Virus record (IMG/VR): IMGVR_UViG_3300020463_000013
Location: 1-64,000 of that record
DNA: 64,000 bases
Strand: one strand, 5' to 3'
Source of the DNA: a virus
The notes under the pieces are model-generated. The model was not told the origin of the DNA. It ran no database searches and was given only the letters and a program-made list of their open reading frames with translations. Of the stretch, positions 8,568-16,832 are shown piece after piece. Each line of letters begins with the position of its first letter. Position 1 is the first letter of the stretch. The translations under genes were made by a program, and so were the position numbers.

Positions 8568-9486
8568 ATTCATTCTCCTTGACATGATGAAAGAACGGAG
8601 CAATTTGCCAATTCTCTGTAATACGTCCTCTCATTTCATTTCCAAAATCAGGCACACCTTCATCATCTACTGCCCAGTCTACCAATCTAATAAAAACATT
8701 CTTGTATTTAAACACATATCCTTCCATGTTGTTTACTATTTCTTGTGTTTTATTTTCTTGCATATAATTTTCATCTATTTCTAATTTATCGCAAACAACT
8801 TTTTTAAAGTCCGAAAAATTATAGGTATGGTCATTTCCCATGCTTCTGCCAAGTGTAGCAATAGTTCTTAATCTAACAACAGGAGGTATTTTAATATTAT
8901 ACACATCTGCGTAGTGACACATAAGATCAACTTGATCCTTTATTGTTTTTTCGTTTACGCCTTTAGCAATAATAGTTCCTGTGTTCACTATAAATTTATG
9001 TTTTAGTAAATTTTTTAAAGCTCTGTGCTTTAGTGTAGCATACTTTCCGCTATCTAATATTTTATATATATTATCGTCTGTTGCTCCATTCATACTTAAC
9101 AACACAAGCCTTAATCCTGCTTCTTTTAGTTGCTCCACGTATTCTTCTCTGCCAAGTTTCAATCCATTTGTTGTCAAACTTACTCTATGTCCTAATTTTC
9201 TGACTTCTTGTATGATTTCAAATAAATCATCCCGCATAGTAGCTTCAGCACCAATTAATCTTACAAATGTTCTATTGGGCAGTTTACTAACAAATTCAAA
9301 TAGTTTATTTTTATCCATATCAGGAATTTCTCTGTTAGGAATATAACAGTTAGCACACTCCATGTTGCACCTATGTGTAAGGTCAACCATTATAGCGTCA
9401 AATGTATTTTGTTCTGGATTAAGCAGTTTCATTTTCAAATTTACGTTTTCTAGCTTCTGAGTCTTCAAAATATTGTTCATAATCAT
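8557..9486 (-). CDS. Radical SAM protein with GAEA in place of GGEP
   Basis: The cluster ligands are C40, C44 and C47 (CNMECANC), followed by a MoaA-like TIM-barrel core of about 250 residues. The usual GGEP motif is replaced by RLIGAEAT near residue 80. No auxiliary Cys cluster is seen in the last 100 residues, so it probably carries one [4Fe-4S] cluster. The start is uncertain: 9486 gives 309 aa but overlaps the upstream gene by 68 nt, and the ATG at 9432 (overlap 14 nt) is a good alternative. Its 3' end overlaps TauD copy 2. Substrate unknown. Confidence 0.8.
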   Translation of the reverse strand: MIMNNILKTQKLENVNLKMKLLNPEQNTFDAIMVDLTHRCNMECANCYIPNREIPDMDKNKLFEFVSKLPNRTFVRLIGAEATMRDDLFEIIQEVRKLGHRVSLTTNGLKLGREEYVEQLKEAGLRLVLLSMNGATDDNIYKILDSGKYATLKHRALKNLLKHKFIVNTGTIIAKGVNEKTIKDQVDLMCHYADVYNIKIPPVVRLRTIATLGRSMGNDHTYNFSDFKKVVCDKLEIDENYMQENKTQEIVNNMEGYVFKYKNVFIRLVDWAVDDEGVPDFGNEMRGRITENWQIAPFFHHVKENEYGY

Positions 9487-10102
9487 TAGGAAGATTATTT
9501 TTAGTAAGTTCTATAACATCTTGACTATTTTTAATTATGTTTATATACTCGTCAGTATCTCCACCTTCCCAAGGTGCTCCTAAACAAATTGTATACTTCC
9601 AATCATCAAATGTGTTTGTCATATAGTGCGGCCATCCCCCGTTCATTACAAATAAATTCCTATGATCAGCGGTTGGTTGAACATCATTATCCTTAGTAAC
9701 AAACGTAAGACTGTTAACTTCACCTTGTAGTACAACACGTAATTTATGTTGCCTTGTATTAAAGGACTGTTTACTACAGTCTATATGTACAGCAAGACTG
9801 TCGTTAGGCGGAGTCTTAAGCAAAATTATTCTACCCTTTTTATCTAACCAAGGAAATACTTTTTGTTCAAAAAAATCAATAGTATCTTTATCAGCATATT
9901 CAGTCCAATCCAGATCAGTTTTTCTATTATTTTGTGATCCTGATTTAGTTGTTGCTCCGCCAGGCGTGTACAACGGAAGCATTCTTACTTCTCTATAAGT
10001 ATCCCAAAACCACGTATCATCATTAATTTTTTTGTAGTGATCTAGCGATTGTTTATAGCTTTCAAAAACTATTGGTAATTTAGCGTATAAAATGTTATCC
10101 AT
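9419..10102 (-). CDS. Aspartyl hydroxylase-like 2OG-Fe(II) oxygenase
   Basis: I take the ATG at 10102 (227 aa) instead of the TTG at 10123, because the TTG would fall within a few nucleotides of the predicted transcription start. H106-I-D108 (AVHIDC) and H159 (GGWPHYMTN), with TICLGAPWEGG after it, resemble the aspartyl/asparaginyl beta-hydroxylase-like group. It is the first gene after a strong leftward sigma70 promoter (10132-10160) and leads the oxygenase/radical SAM group down to 6087. Substrate unknown. Confidence 0.65.
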   Translation of the reverse strand: MDNILYAKLPIVFESYKQSLDHYKKINDDTWFWDTYREVRMLPLYTPGGATTKSGSQNNRKTDLDWTEYADKDTIDFFEQKVFPWLDKKGRIILLKTPPNDSLAVHIDCSKQSFNTRQHKLRVVLQGEVNSLTFVTKDNDVQPTADHRNLFVMNGGWPHYMTNTFDDWKYTICLGAPWEGGDTDEYINIIKNSQDVIELTKNNLPNDYEQYFEDSEARKRKFENETA

Positions 10103-10131
10103 AAAATATTTAGCGACTCTCAATTTATTTA

Positions 10132-10160
10132 ATTATAACAAAGGCATGTGTCAAAGTCAA
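10132..10160 (-). promoter_or_regulatory. Near-consensus sigma70 promoter
   Basis: On the minus strand, TTGACT (10160-10155), a 17-bp spacer and a perfect TATAAT (10137-10132). It overlaps the last codon and stop of the upstream radical SAM gene (10157-11740) and drives the oxygenase gene starting at 10102. Confidence 0.8.
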
Positions 10161-11740
10161 CCTATATCTGCATATCTTTTACTAAAATCTGTATGATCTA
10201 AGGCAAAAAAGTACACGTCTGGTGATACGTAGCAATTATGTTTTTCACTATAAATGCCAAAAATCTTAGTATCTAATATGTGACTTGCTTCAACTTTCAT
10301 ATGGTTGTGTATATTCTTACATACTGTTTCATTTAGTAGAGAGAAATCATTTTCTGCGGCACTTTTTTTATAAACTTCTGTAAAAGCAAAACACGTAAGG
10401 ATGTCTGCTAAATCTTGTTCACCGCTTCCTGTTACAATATTAGATTTGGACCATCCTGGTATTCCATTATCAATAGAATTGTGTATGCCTTCTATTGTTG
10501 AGAACTCTTCCTTAGTTTCGTTTAAAATAGTTAGAGGTTCAAATTTGACTTTATACTTTTCCTGGTATTCAACATTAGACGCAGGACTATTAGGAATAAG
10601 TTCCCAAAAGAAACATATAATCCATTTGATGCCAGCCTTCTTAAATTCAAGCATCTGATTAAATTGTTTTTCAATAGTTTGACCAGGTAAGCCTACTATT
10701 ATTTCTGCTACAATATTGATATCTGGATTTTTTTGATTAAACTCTTTTAACAATGTTTTTTGTTCTTCCCAGGGTATTTCTGGTCTGTCAATATTTTCAA
10801 GCACATCTTCATGTATATCTTGTAAAGATATTTTGATGTTGTTAGGTCTTGAGTGTGTGCTGTTTACCATTAGATCGAACATCTTAAACACTCTGTCTTT
10901 GTGTAGTTTGGCCAAGTTAGAGATAAAAAATCTCCCCCTGTTTACAGCATATTCTGTAATTTCTATATCTTCTTCATATATTCCCCAATTAGCATCAGTG
11001 GGCACAACCATTACAGGCAGTGTAAATAGGAAGTCTAATTCTTCTTTCCAACTTGATTTTTTACGTTTGACTTTATGATGTAGTCCACTAGACCAATCGC
11101 AGAAACTACATTTGTACGGACAACCTCTAGCACGTTCCCAACGTAGTTGTAAAAATTTTACATCTGTGTTATTTTTTACTTCTTCTACATGCTTTTTAAT
11201 TATATCTTTTTCGCTCATTATAGAACTTATTTTATTGTATTCTTTGTCATAAAATATTTTATGAGGATAAACTTTATCTTTAGTAACAGTGTTTACTCCA
11301 TTTTGTATCTCACTGTTGTCAAGTATGCTATCTAAAATTTTAGCAAATGCTTCTTCTCCATCACCGTATACAGCATAATCAATGTAATTATGCTCTTTAA
11401 AATATTTCTTGTCTGTCAAAGCAACAATATCAGGACCTCCAACAATTATTTTAATATTAGGATTTTTTTGTTTTACTTTTTTAGCAACCTGATATGTAAA
11501 ATCGCTGTTCCAAACAAATACAGATAAACACAGAATATTAATTTTTTCTTTTGTTATTATTTCTGTTATTTGATCAACAGTGTAGAAAGGTTGCCATAGT
11601 TGATCTGTCCATTCAATCCTATCATGATTGATGGCATTAACATATCGATAATAAGATTTAAGCATCCAATAATTTGGATTAATGCTTATAAAATTAATAT
11701 ATTTCGATGTAAGGTATAAATTTACAAACTTTAGTTTCAT
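10157..11740 (-). CDS. B12-binding-type radical SAM protein
   Basis: The 527-aa protein has a Rossmann-like N-terminal domain (about 1-150; IKIIVGGPDIV near 97-106 and YAVYGDGEEAF near 122-132, typical of B12-binding radical SAM proteins). C207, C211 and C214 follow in CPYKCSFCDWSSG. The GGPD and GDGEE segments match the cobalamin-binding domain family better than the paralogue at 4182, though the DxHxxG His loop is not obvious. Likely chemistry: methylation or a related radical rearrangement, substrate unknown. An AATAAATA motif at 11749-11756 is only 9 nt from the ATG, so I doubt it is its promoter; transcription from the upstream gene is likelier. Confidence 0.82.
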   Translation of the reverse strand: MKLKFVNLYLTSKYINFISINPNYWMLKSYYRYVNAINHDRIEWTDQLWQPFYTVDQITEIITKEKINILCLSVFVWNSDFTYQVAKKVKQKNPNIKIIVGGPDIVALTDKKYFKEHNYIDYAVYGDGEEAFAKILDSILDNSEIQNGVNTVTKDKVYPHKIFYDKEYNKISSIMSEKDIIKKHVEEVKNNTDVKFLQLRWERARGCPYKCSFCDWSSGLHHKVKRKKSSWKEELDFLFTLPVMVVPTDANWGIYEEDIEITEYAVNRGRFFISNLAKLHKDRVFKMFDLMVNSTHSRPNNIKISLQDIHEDVLENIDRPEIPWEEQKTLLKEFNQKNPDINIVAEIIVGLPGQTIEKQFNQMLEFKKAGIKWIICFFWELIPNSPASNVEYQEKYKVKFEPLTILNETKEEFSTIEGIHNSIDNGIPGWSKSNIVTGSGEQDLADILTCFAFTEVYKKSAAENDFSLLNETVCKNIHNHMKVEASHILDTKIFGIYSEKHNCYVSPDVYFFALDHTDFSKRYADIG

Positions 11741-11764
11741 TGCTTGCGTATTTATTCGTCACTA

Positions 11765-12475
11765 TTATCTATACTTCAAATGGCTGAGTATTCTATTGAC
11801 GTTTAACCAATCTTTTCTAACATTCATTACAACCATATCACAAGCATCTTGTTGTGCATGTAACCGATGAGACTTACGTGTGTCTACATAATATACATGA
11901 TTAGGCAACGCATCTACTCGTTGTCCATTTACTTCCCATGCTAACCCGTCAAGATTAGCCTCGCCTAAAAAGGCGATAAGTCTAATAGTATCTCTCTTTA
12001 AATACATGTGGTCTCTATGCCAAGGATAAAATCCTCCAGCATTTAATCTAATAAAAAAAGACCTACCCATATCATAATAATCAAAAACAGATTTCATACA
12101 AGTAAATTTATTAGCAGCTTCAGTTGGAAAGCTGAATTCATATTCTCTTGGTTTGTATCCTAGTTTAGCATGAATGTGCGATAAGCCTGTAACACTTGTT
12201 GGATCATCACCTTCTAAACCGTATAGCAAAACTGATTCGCGATTGTTCATTATTCCTTCTCTAGGTTGAAAAGGTGTAAACCAGTCATTGTCTAAAAAAT
12301 GTTTGACATTGGTTTGGTATTCTTTTTGATCTATAGAGAAGTCTAACGGTTCCCAATCACCTATCACTTGTAATTGTAACTCACAAGCTATATCCTCTTC
12401 GCTTGGATATAACTTATCTGTAATTTGATCATAGATAGCAGGAACATCAGATATTGCATATTTTGGATCGGCCAT
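11765..12475 (-). CDS. 2OG-Fe(II) oxygenase-like protein
   Basis: In this 236-aa protein, H153-R-D155 (YPWHRDH) follows an FFIRLNAGGF strand, and the distal H203 sits in DTRKSHRLHA. This fits a 2OG-Fe(II) dioxygenase fold, and the total length is right for the small phage enzymes. AGGAAA lies 6-8 nt before the ATG. It is the first leftward gene of the divergent promoter region, and TTGACT-17-TAACAC at 12507-12535 is its likely promoter. Substrate unknown. Confidence 0.7.
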   Translation of the reverse strand: MADPKYAISDVPAIYDQITDKLYPSEEDIACELQLQVIGDWEPLDFSIDQKEYQTNVKHFLDNDWFTPFQPREGIMNNRESVLLYGLEGDDPTSVTGLSHIHAKLGYKPREYEFSFPTEAANKFTCMKSVFDYYDMGRSFFIRLNAGGFYPWHRDHMYLKRDTIRLIAFLGEANLDGLAWEVNGQRVDALPNHVYYVDTRKSHRLHAQQDACDMVVMNVRKDWLNVNRILSHLKYR

Positions 12476-12487
12476 TAATTTTTCCTG

Positions 12488-12516
12488 TTGACATTTTTAT
12501 GTATTTGTGTTAATGT
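12488..12516 (+). promoter_or_regulatory. Sigma70 promoter of the rightward island operon
   Basis: TTGACA at 12488-12493 and TAATGT at 12511-12516 have exactly 17 bp between them. Transcription would start near 12523, inside the inverted repeat at 12517-12564, and read the operon from 12586 to 25782. Confidence 0.78.
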
Positions 12517-12535
12517 ATTTACACAGTGAAGTCAA
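12507..12535 (-). promoter_or_regulatory. Divergent leftward sigma70-like promoter
   Basis: On the minus strand, TTGACT (12535-12530), 17 bp, TAACAC (12512-12507). The -10 is weak but the spacing is ideal, and it faces the gene starting at 12475. It overlaps the rightward promoter, so the two would compete for polymerase. Confidence 0.5.
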
Positions 12536-12564
12536 GACCATGACTAATCACGAGCTGTGTAAAT
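12517..12564. repeat. Perfect 10-bp inverted repeat in the divergent promoter region
   Basis: ATTTACACAG at 12517-12526 is the exact reverse complement of CTGTGTAAAT at 12555-12564, with 28 bp between. A smaller GTCA/TGAC hairpin (12531-12534 and 12541-12544) is nested inside. It lies on the start site of the rightward promoter and across the leftward one. It could be a two-site operator for a dimeric regulator, or a leader hairpin ahead of the TAGGAA ribosome-binding site of the 12586 gene. Confidence 0.7.
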
Positions 12565-12585
12565 TAAATATGCTGTAGGAATTAA

Positions 12586-13425
12586 ATGATTAACATTGTT
12601 GTGACAAGTAAACCAGTTGATGGACTTTTGTATTACAGTTACGAATATTGTGACTTACTAAACAAAGCTGGTTATCCTGCACAGGTTGTAATAGTAAGAC
12701 ATAGAAATTTTAGCGAAGAACAATACATAGAGGCTATCAAAACAAAATACACAACCTATGAGAATGTATTCATTGATAGTTATATTGATCACATCGACGA
12801 ATCTACACTGATACTAGGGCGTAGTATGATGACACTTAGTTGGCAAAGTTTCAACGACTACAACGAAATACAACAAGAAACACTTAAACAACTGTTTGGT
12901 GGAAAAGTAATCAGCGTATACTCAGAAAATCATCCAACGCTTTATCCTAAAGCATTAGAATTTTACAAGCCTCAACAAGTAGTTGATCTATGCGACACTG
13001 AAGTGTATCCTAACGGTGTAGGAGATCACTTTGAAAAACGTATAAATTTTGAAATTTATAAACCTCATGTAGATGATATTCAATTTAAATATTTGTTTTT
13101 TGGAACTAACGACAAATATTATGCGGCAGCAGAAAAGGCACTTGCAAATTTTCCTGATTATGGCATCTTGACATATGACGCAAAGTATGTTAATATAAAC
13201 TATAATAATGTATTTGTGCCAGTTAAAAATGTGTTAGGCATTTTTGATACATACATATACACAAAGGAGACTTTTGATCCTGCGCCAAGAATTATACAAG
13301 AATGTAAATACTTTAACAAGGATATGATTTATCTTAGAGACAAAGATATTGTTGATGGCGGAAGTGTGTATTGGAATAGAAATATCGAAAAGCCAGATAT
13401 TTCACCTATAGTGAGAGCGTTATGA
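12586..13425 (+). CDS. GT-B-like glycosyltransferase (tentative)
   Basis: The 279-aa protein opens with a Rossmann-like INIVVTSKPVDGLLYYS and ends with a segment (TYIYTKETFDPAPRIIQE, then YFNKDMIYLRD and DGGSVYW) resembling the donor-binding half of GT-B glycosyltransferases in phages, where a Glu contacts the sugar nucleotide. It is shorter than typical GT-B enzymes. TAGGAA lies just before the ATG. It is the first gene of the rightward operon and overlaps the kinase-like gene by 4 nt. Confidence 0.45.
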   Translation: MINIVVTSKPVDGLLYYSYEYCDLLNKAGYPAQVVIVRHRNFSEEQYIEAIKTKYTTYENVFIDSYIDHIDESTLILGRSMMTLSWQSFNDYNEIQQETLKQLFGGKVISVYSENHPTLYPKALEFYKPQQVVDLCDTEVYPNGVGDHFEKRINFEIYKPHVDDIQFKYLFFGTNDKYYAAAEKALANFPDYGILTYDAKYVNINYNNVFVPVKNVLGIFDTYIYTKETFDPAPRIIQECKYFNKDMIYLRDKDIVDGGSVYWNRNIEKPDISPIVRAL

Positions 13426-13889
13426 AGAAATATTTAGACCATCGCTCGGAGTGCATGAAAGATAAAAGTGTTAAAACATGGATAAAACTTTATAGGCATT
13501 TCCAAAATATGGAACAATCATTAGTAAGGATACAAAGTTTTAATGAAGACGAACTTTGTTTTGAAATGGAAGATATACAAGGATTTTGTTTGAACGATAA
13601 TGAACGTATTGCACAATTGACAAGGAAACAAAAAAGAGATATTATTTCACAAGTAATATGTTTGTGGGGTAAAATGCAAACTTGGACAGTGCCTACTGAT
13701 GTTCACTATATTTTTATGCATCGTGATTTTTGTATTAACAATCTTATGTATGATGAATTTAATTCTATAGTAAAACTAGTAGATCCAGATTCATTTGCTA
13801 TGACACCTCCTGCACTAGGGGGGAGTGCTATCTATCATGGACCTTTTATTGATACGCTATATATAATGAAACTATGGGAAAGACTATGA
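13422..13889 (+). CDS. Small APH/choline kinase-like protein
   Basis: The 155-aa protein has H100-x-D102-x4-N107 (HRDFCINN), the catalytic loop of aminoglycoside phosphotransferase-like kinases. VDPDSF at 120-125 supplies the metal-binding Asp. It is far shorter than usual (about 250 aa or more): the ATP-binding N-lobe is largely missing. So it may be a minimal kinase, a partner-dependent catalytic lobe or a binding protein. The upstream gene overlaps by 4 nt, so the two products may work together. Phosphorylation of a sugar or amino alcohol is a guess. Confidence 0.6.
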   Translation: MKKYLDHRSECMKDKSVKTWIKLYRHFQNMEQSLVRIQSFNEDELCFEMEDIQGFCLNDNERIAQLTRKQKRDIISQVICLWGKMQTWTVPTDVHYIFMHRDFCINNLMYDEFNSIVKLVDPDSFAMTPPALGGSAIYHGPFIDTLYIMKLWERL

Positions 13890-14236
13890 AAATAAAACCT
13901 AAATGTTTAGCGTTTAACACAAGAGACAACAAAGGAGCCGCATATACTTCAGATGGATTTATGCTCCCTTGTTGTTGGATGGACGATCCTCCTGTGTATA
14001 GATATGTCAAAGCATGCGGTCTAAAAGATGAAGAACTACTTTTGTCAAACAATAAAAGTTTAGATGATATTTTTACATCAGATCAATGGGAAAACTTTTT
14101 TCAAACTTTACTAAACAATCCTGAAAGTGCTTCATATATGTGTAAAAAGAAATGTGGAGTAGATATAGATAAGGATAAAGTAAGAGAAGAGGAACGCAAA
14201 GAAGTCAAGGAGCAAGCAAATGGCGCGGATTACTGA
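13886..14236 (+). CDS. Stand-alone SPASM-like Fe-S domain protein
   Basis: I use the ATG at 13886 (116 aa), which makes an ATGA overlap with the previous stop. Cysteines C7, C29, C30, C86 and C90 follow the pattern C-x(~20)-C(C)W-...-C-x3-C. The same layout occurs in the N-terminal 120 residues of the radical SAM proteins at 17476 (C48, C66, C113, C116), 20104 (C315, C333, C379, C382) and 28467 (C37, C56, C98, C101). It therefore looks like a detached auxiliary cluster module. The radical SAM core gene overlaps its end by 17 nt, which suggests the two form one split enzyme. The C-terminal 25 residues are charged. Confidence 0.65.
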   Translation: MKIKPKCLAFNTRDNKGAAYTSDGFMLPCCWMDDPPVYRYVKACGLKDEELLLSNNKSLDDIFTSDQWENFFQTLLNNPESASYMCKKKCGVDIDKDKVREEERKEVKEQANGADY

Positions 14237-15008
14237 TGATTATGTAGTCATGCAAAAACGTTGTCGTCCTAATATTGACGCTTCTCATAGATGTATTTTT
14301 AGATGTCCTCAATGTATTAGGCAAAAGACTTCTAGTCAGGAACAAATTCGCAGGAGTTTTGATCTAGAAGAAGATCAATTTAAAAAAATATTAGATTATT
14401 ATGATTTTGGAATAACTTTTTGCGGACAAATTTCAGATCCTATATATCATCCAAAATTTTTAGACTTATTAAAAATGTGTGATGGACAAGGAAAAGCAGT
14501 ACGAATAGCTACAGTTGGTAGCGGCAAAAAAGACGAATGGTGGGAAGAAGCATATAGTTATGGTGTAGGAGAAAATGCTTGGTACTTCGGAGTTGATGGC
14601 ATTGATGAAAAAAGTGAACTTTACCGTATTGGGTCAAAGTTTACTGATGTTTGGCAACGTATGAAGCAAGGTAGAGACGCAGGACACACTATTGTTTGGC
14701 AATATATTATTTTTGGTTATAACGAACACGAAGTTGACGAAGCTATTGAAATAGCAAAACAAGAAGATTTTGCTTTACTATTAGTTAATACTAATAGAGG
14801 ATTTAATCCTGATAGTCCATTGCTAAGGAAAAATGTAAACTTTAAACTTACATCACCAGATAAAAAACATTTACAAGAAAGAGTAAAAAAAGAATATTGG
14901 GGACATAAGTCCGAAGCGTTAGAAAGATGGCACAGATTTGGTTCTAAACGTCATACAAAGTTTGGATCGCCTGCGATCGATCCTATAAAGGATTACAAAA
15001 ATGTTTAA
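14220..15008 (+). CDS. Radical SAM core protein, paired with the 13886 gene
   Basis: The 262-aa protein has C25, C29 and C32 in CIFRCPQC only 25 residues from the start, so it is almost all radical SAM core. Instead of a GGEP motif it has TFCGQISDPIYHP near 60-72, a variant SAM-binding strand. No C-terminal SPASM or twitch cysteines are present. The gene before it encodes a separate SPASM-like Cys module and overlaps it by 17 nt, so a two-subunit enzyme is likely. Substrate unknown. Confidence 0.8.
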   Translation: MARITDDYVVMQKRCRPNIDASHRCIFRCPQCIRQKTSSQEQIRRSFDLEEDQFKKILDYYDFGITFCGQISDPIYHPKFLDLLKMCDGQGKAVRIATVGSGKKDEWWEEAYSYGVGENAWYFGVDGIDEKSELYRIGSKFTDVWQRMKQGRDAGHTIVWQYIIFGYNEHEVDEAIEIAKQEDFALLLVNTNRGFNPDSPLLRKNVNFKLTSPDKKHLQERVKKEYWGHKSEALERWHRFGSKRHTKFGSPAIDPIKDYKNV

Positions 15009-15756
15009 CCAAGATTTAATAGGATCAGAATTCGCAGATGTTACTGTCAAATGGGATGGCGGCAATGATACAAATAAATTTTATTTTCAGAAAAAAAGAG
15101 AACTAGGACTTAGTTGGTATTACTTTGATAAAAAAATTACTTACAAGTATAATAAAAATGGATTTAGAGCACCAGAATTTGACACTATAGACTGGGCAAA
15201 CAGCATAGTGGTTATAGGTTGTAGCAACATATGTGGTATAGCAAACTTAATTGAAGATTCGGTGCCTAGTGTACTACAAGACATTACAGGCATACCTACT
15301 GTAAATTTAGGAATAAGTGGATCTGCTATAGATCATGCTTGCTGGAATAGTTTAGTACTACATGAACACTATCCTCATCCTAAGGCAATAGTTCAATGTT
15401 GGTCAAGCACACGTAGATACACAGACTTCTTACCAGTAGGACAGGTAAATGCAACTTATCCTATTTTTGGCGACAGTATGTGTCCCAGTAATGTGCAACC
15501 ATGGAAGGCGCATTATTGTGTGAAGCACAGTTGGGAATTAAGATCTAAGTTTTATGTCCACGCAGATAGAGTGCTATGGAAAAATAAAACAGCATATTTT
15601 GAATCAACTTTTTTTCCGCATAGTGCAGAACAGTTAGAAGTTCCTTTAGTCGAAGAGGTAGACAAAGGAAGAGATTGCAATCATCCAGGATACAAATCAT
15701 GTAGATTAATGGCCGAATTGATTGCAGATAATTTAGCAAAGCAAGGTGTAAAATGA
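15001..15756 (+). CDS. SGNH/GDSL-type hydrolase
   Basis: The 251-aa protein has the nucleophile S75 in VIGCSNICG, block III-like NLGISGSAID near 105-115, and D225-x-x-H228 in DCNHPGYKS. These are the SGNH esterase/acetyltransferase residues. It overlaps the genes on either side by 8 and 4 nt. SGNH proteins in glycan pathways add or remove O-acyl groups. It is only distantly related to the three tandem SGNH genes at 25779-27822, which carry GCSHT(Y/F)G-type blocks. Confidence 0.75.
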   Translation: MFNQDLIGSEFADVTVKWDGGNDTNKFYFQKKRELGLSWYYFDKKITYKYNKNGFRAPEFDTIDWANSIVVIGCSNICGIANLIEDSVPSVLQDITGIPTVNLGISGSAIDHACWNSLVLHEHYPHPKAIVQCWSSTRRYTDFLPVGQVNATYPIFGDSMCPSNVQPWKAHYCVKHSWELRSKFYVHADRVLWKNKTAYFESTFFPHSAEQLEVPLVEEVDKGRDCNHPGYKSCRLMAELIADNLAKQGVK

Positions 15757-16832
15757 TATCATACGACGGTTGGGATAGAGAATACCAAGAAAATAGATCA
15801 GCGTACTTAGACATATTTGACGGTTTTATGTCTCAGTTAAATTATGAAAACAATGAAGAATTTGAAAACAATTTTGCAAGACGTATAGGAAAAAATTATT
15901 GTGTAAGTGTTGCTAGTGCTACAGATGCACTTCATTTTGCATTACTAGCTCACAACATAGGTTTTGAAGACGAAGTGTTAGTAACTGATTTTAGTTGGAT
16001 AAGCAGTAGTGCTGTTGTGAGTCTAGTTGGAGCTACTCCTGTTTTTTGCGATATAGATCTTGATAGCTACCATATGTCTCTTGAAAGTATAAAACGTATG
16101 TATTCGGATAAGGTAAAAGCAATTATATATCCACACTTGTTTGGTAACATGACTGATACTTCTGAAATCCGGCAATTCTGTAAGCAACATAATATTCTGT
16201 TTATTGAAGATGCTGCACAAAGTCTTGGTAGTAGTCTACACGGTAATAAAGCAGGTACTATCGGCGATATAAGTGTGTATAGTTTTAACAGCAACAAAGT
16301 CATAGCAGGTGTGAATGGCGGTGGAGTAGTGCTAACTGATAATGAAGATGTTGCGAAGCGTATAAAGATGATACGGAGACATGGTAAAGACAAAGACTTT
16401 AGTATGTTAGGTTATAACAGCCGCATGTACGTATTAAATGCTTTAGTAATAAATCAAAGATTGAAACATGCAGATAGAAATCAAGAGCGTAGACAATCTA
16501 TAGCAAATACATATAACAATGCCTTTGATGGATTGCCATTGATAACACAAAAAATGTCTAACGGCCTAAACCATAATTATCACAAGTATGTTGTGCGTTT
16601 TGAGGATAAAGATACTAGAAAGCGTGTGAAAGATGCTTTAAAAGCTTCTATACACTACGAAACACCTTTGAGCCGTAATACTATGTATAATGACATATAC
16701 TACCGCAGTGACGCTTGTACAGCTAGTAATCATGCTTCTAGGACTGTATTATCGTTGCCAATACACGCTTGGCTTCAACAAGATGAAGTGCAGAGTGTTA
16801 TAGGTACAGTCAAAGATGCTATACAAAAATAA
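15753..16832 (+). CDS. DegT/DnrJ/EryC1/StrS-family aminotransferase
   Basis: The 359-aa protein is full length for the family. The PLP lysine is probably K182 (SFNSNKVIAG, followed by NGGGVV), and the pyridine-binding Asp is D153 (FIEDAAQSLG). These enzymes transaminate keto-sugars or keto-cyclitols to amino products, using PLP and usually glutamate. It begins in an ATGA overlap and its end overlaps the ATP-pyrophosphatase gene by 17 nt. It is the strongest sign that the island makes an amino sugar or amino cyclitol, although NDP-sugar dehydratases are not seen in this window. Confidence 0.9.
   Translation: MISYDGWDREYQENRSAYLDIFDGFMSQLNYENNEEFENNFARRIGKNYCVSVASATDALHFALLAHNIGFEDEVLVTDFSWISSSAVVSLVGATPVFCDIDLDSYHMSLESIKRMYSDKVKAIIYPHLFGNMTDTSEIRQFCKQHNILFIEDAAQSLGSSLHGNKAGTIGDISVYSFNSNKVIAGVNGGGVVLTDNEDVAKRIKMIRRHGKDKDFSMLGYNSRMYVLNALVINQRLKHADRNQERRQSIANTYNNAFDGLPLITQKMSNGLNHNYHKYVVRFEDKDTRKRVKDALKASIHYETPLSRNTMYNDIYYRSDACTASNHASRTVLSLPIHAWLQQDEVQSVIGTVKDAIQK

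Noticed and set aside
9419-10123. TTG start at 10123 for the oxygenase gene and TTG start at 22445 for the radical SAM gene
   Set aside because: Both lie within a few nucleotides of the predicted transcription starts, while ATG codons with better context follow.
11749-11756. AATAAATA late motif before the 527-aa radical SAM gene
   Set aside because: It is only 9 nt before the ATG, leaving almost no leader, and the neighbouring genes use sigma70-like promoters.
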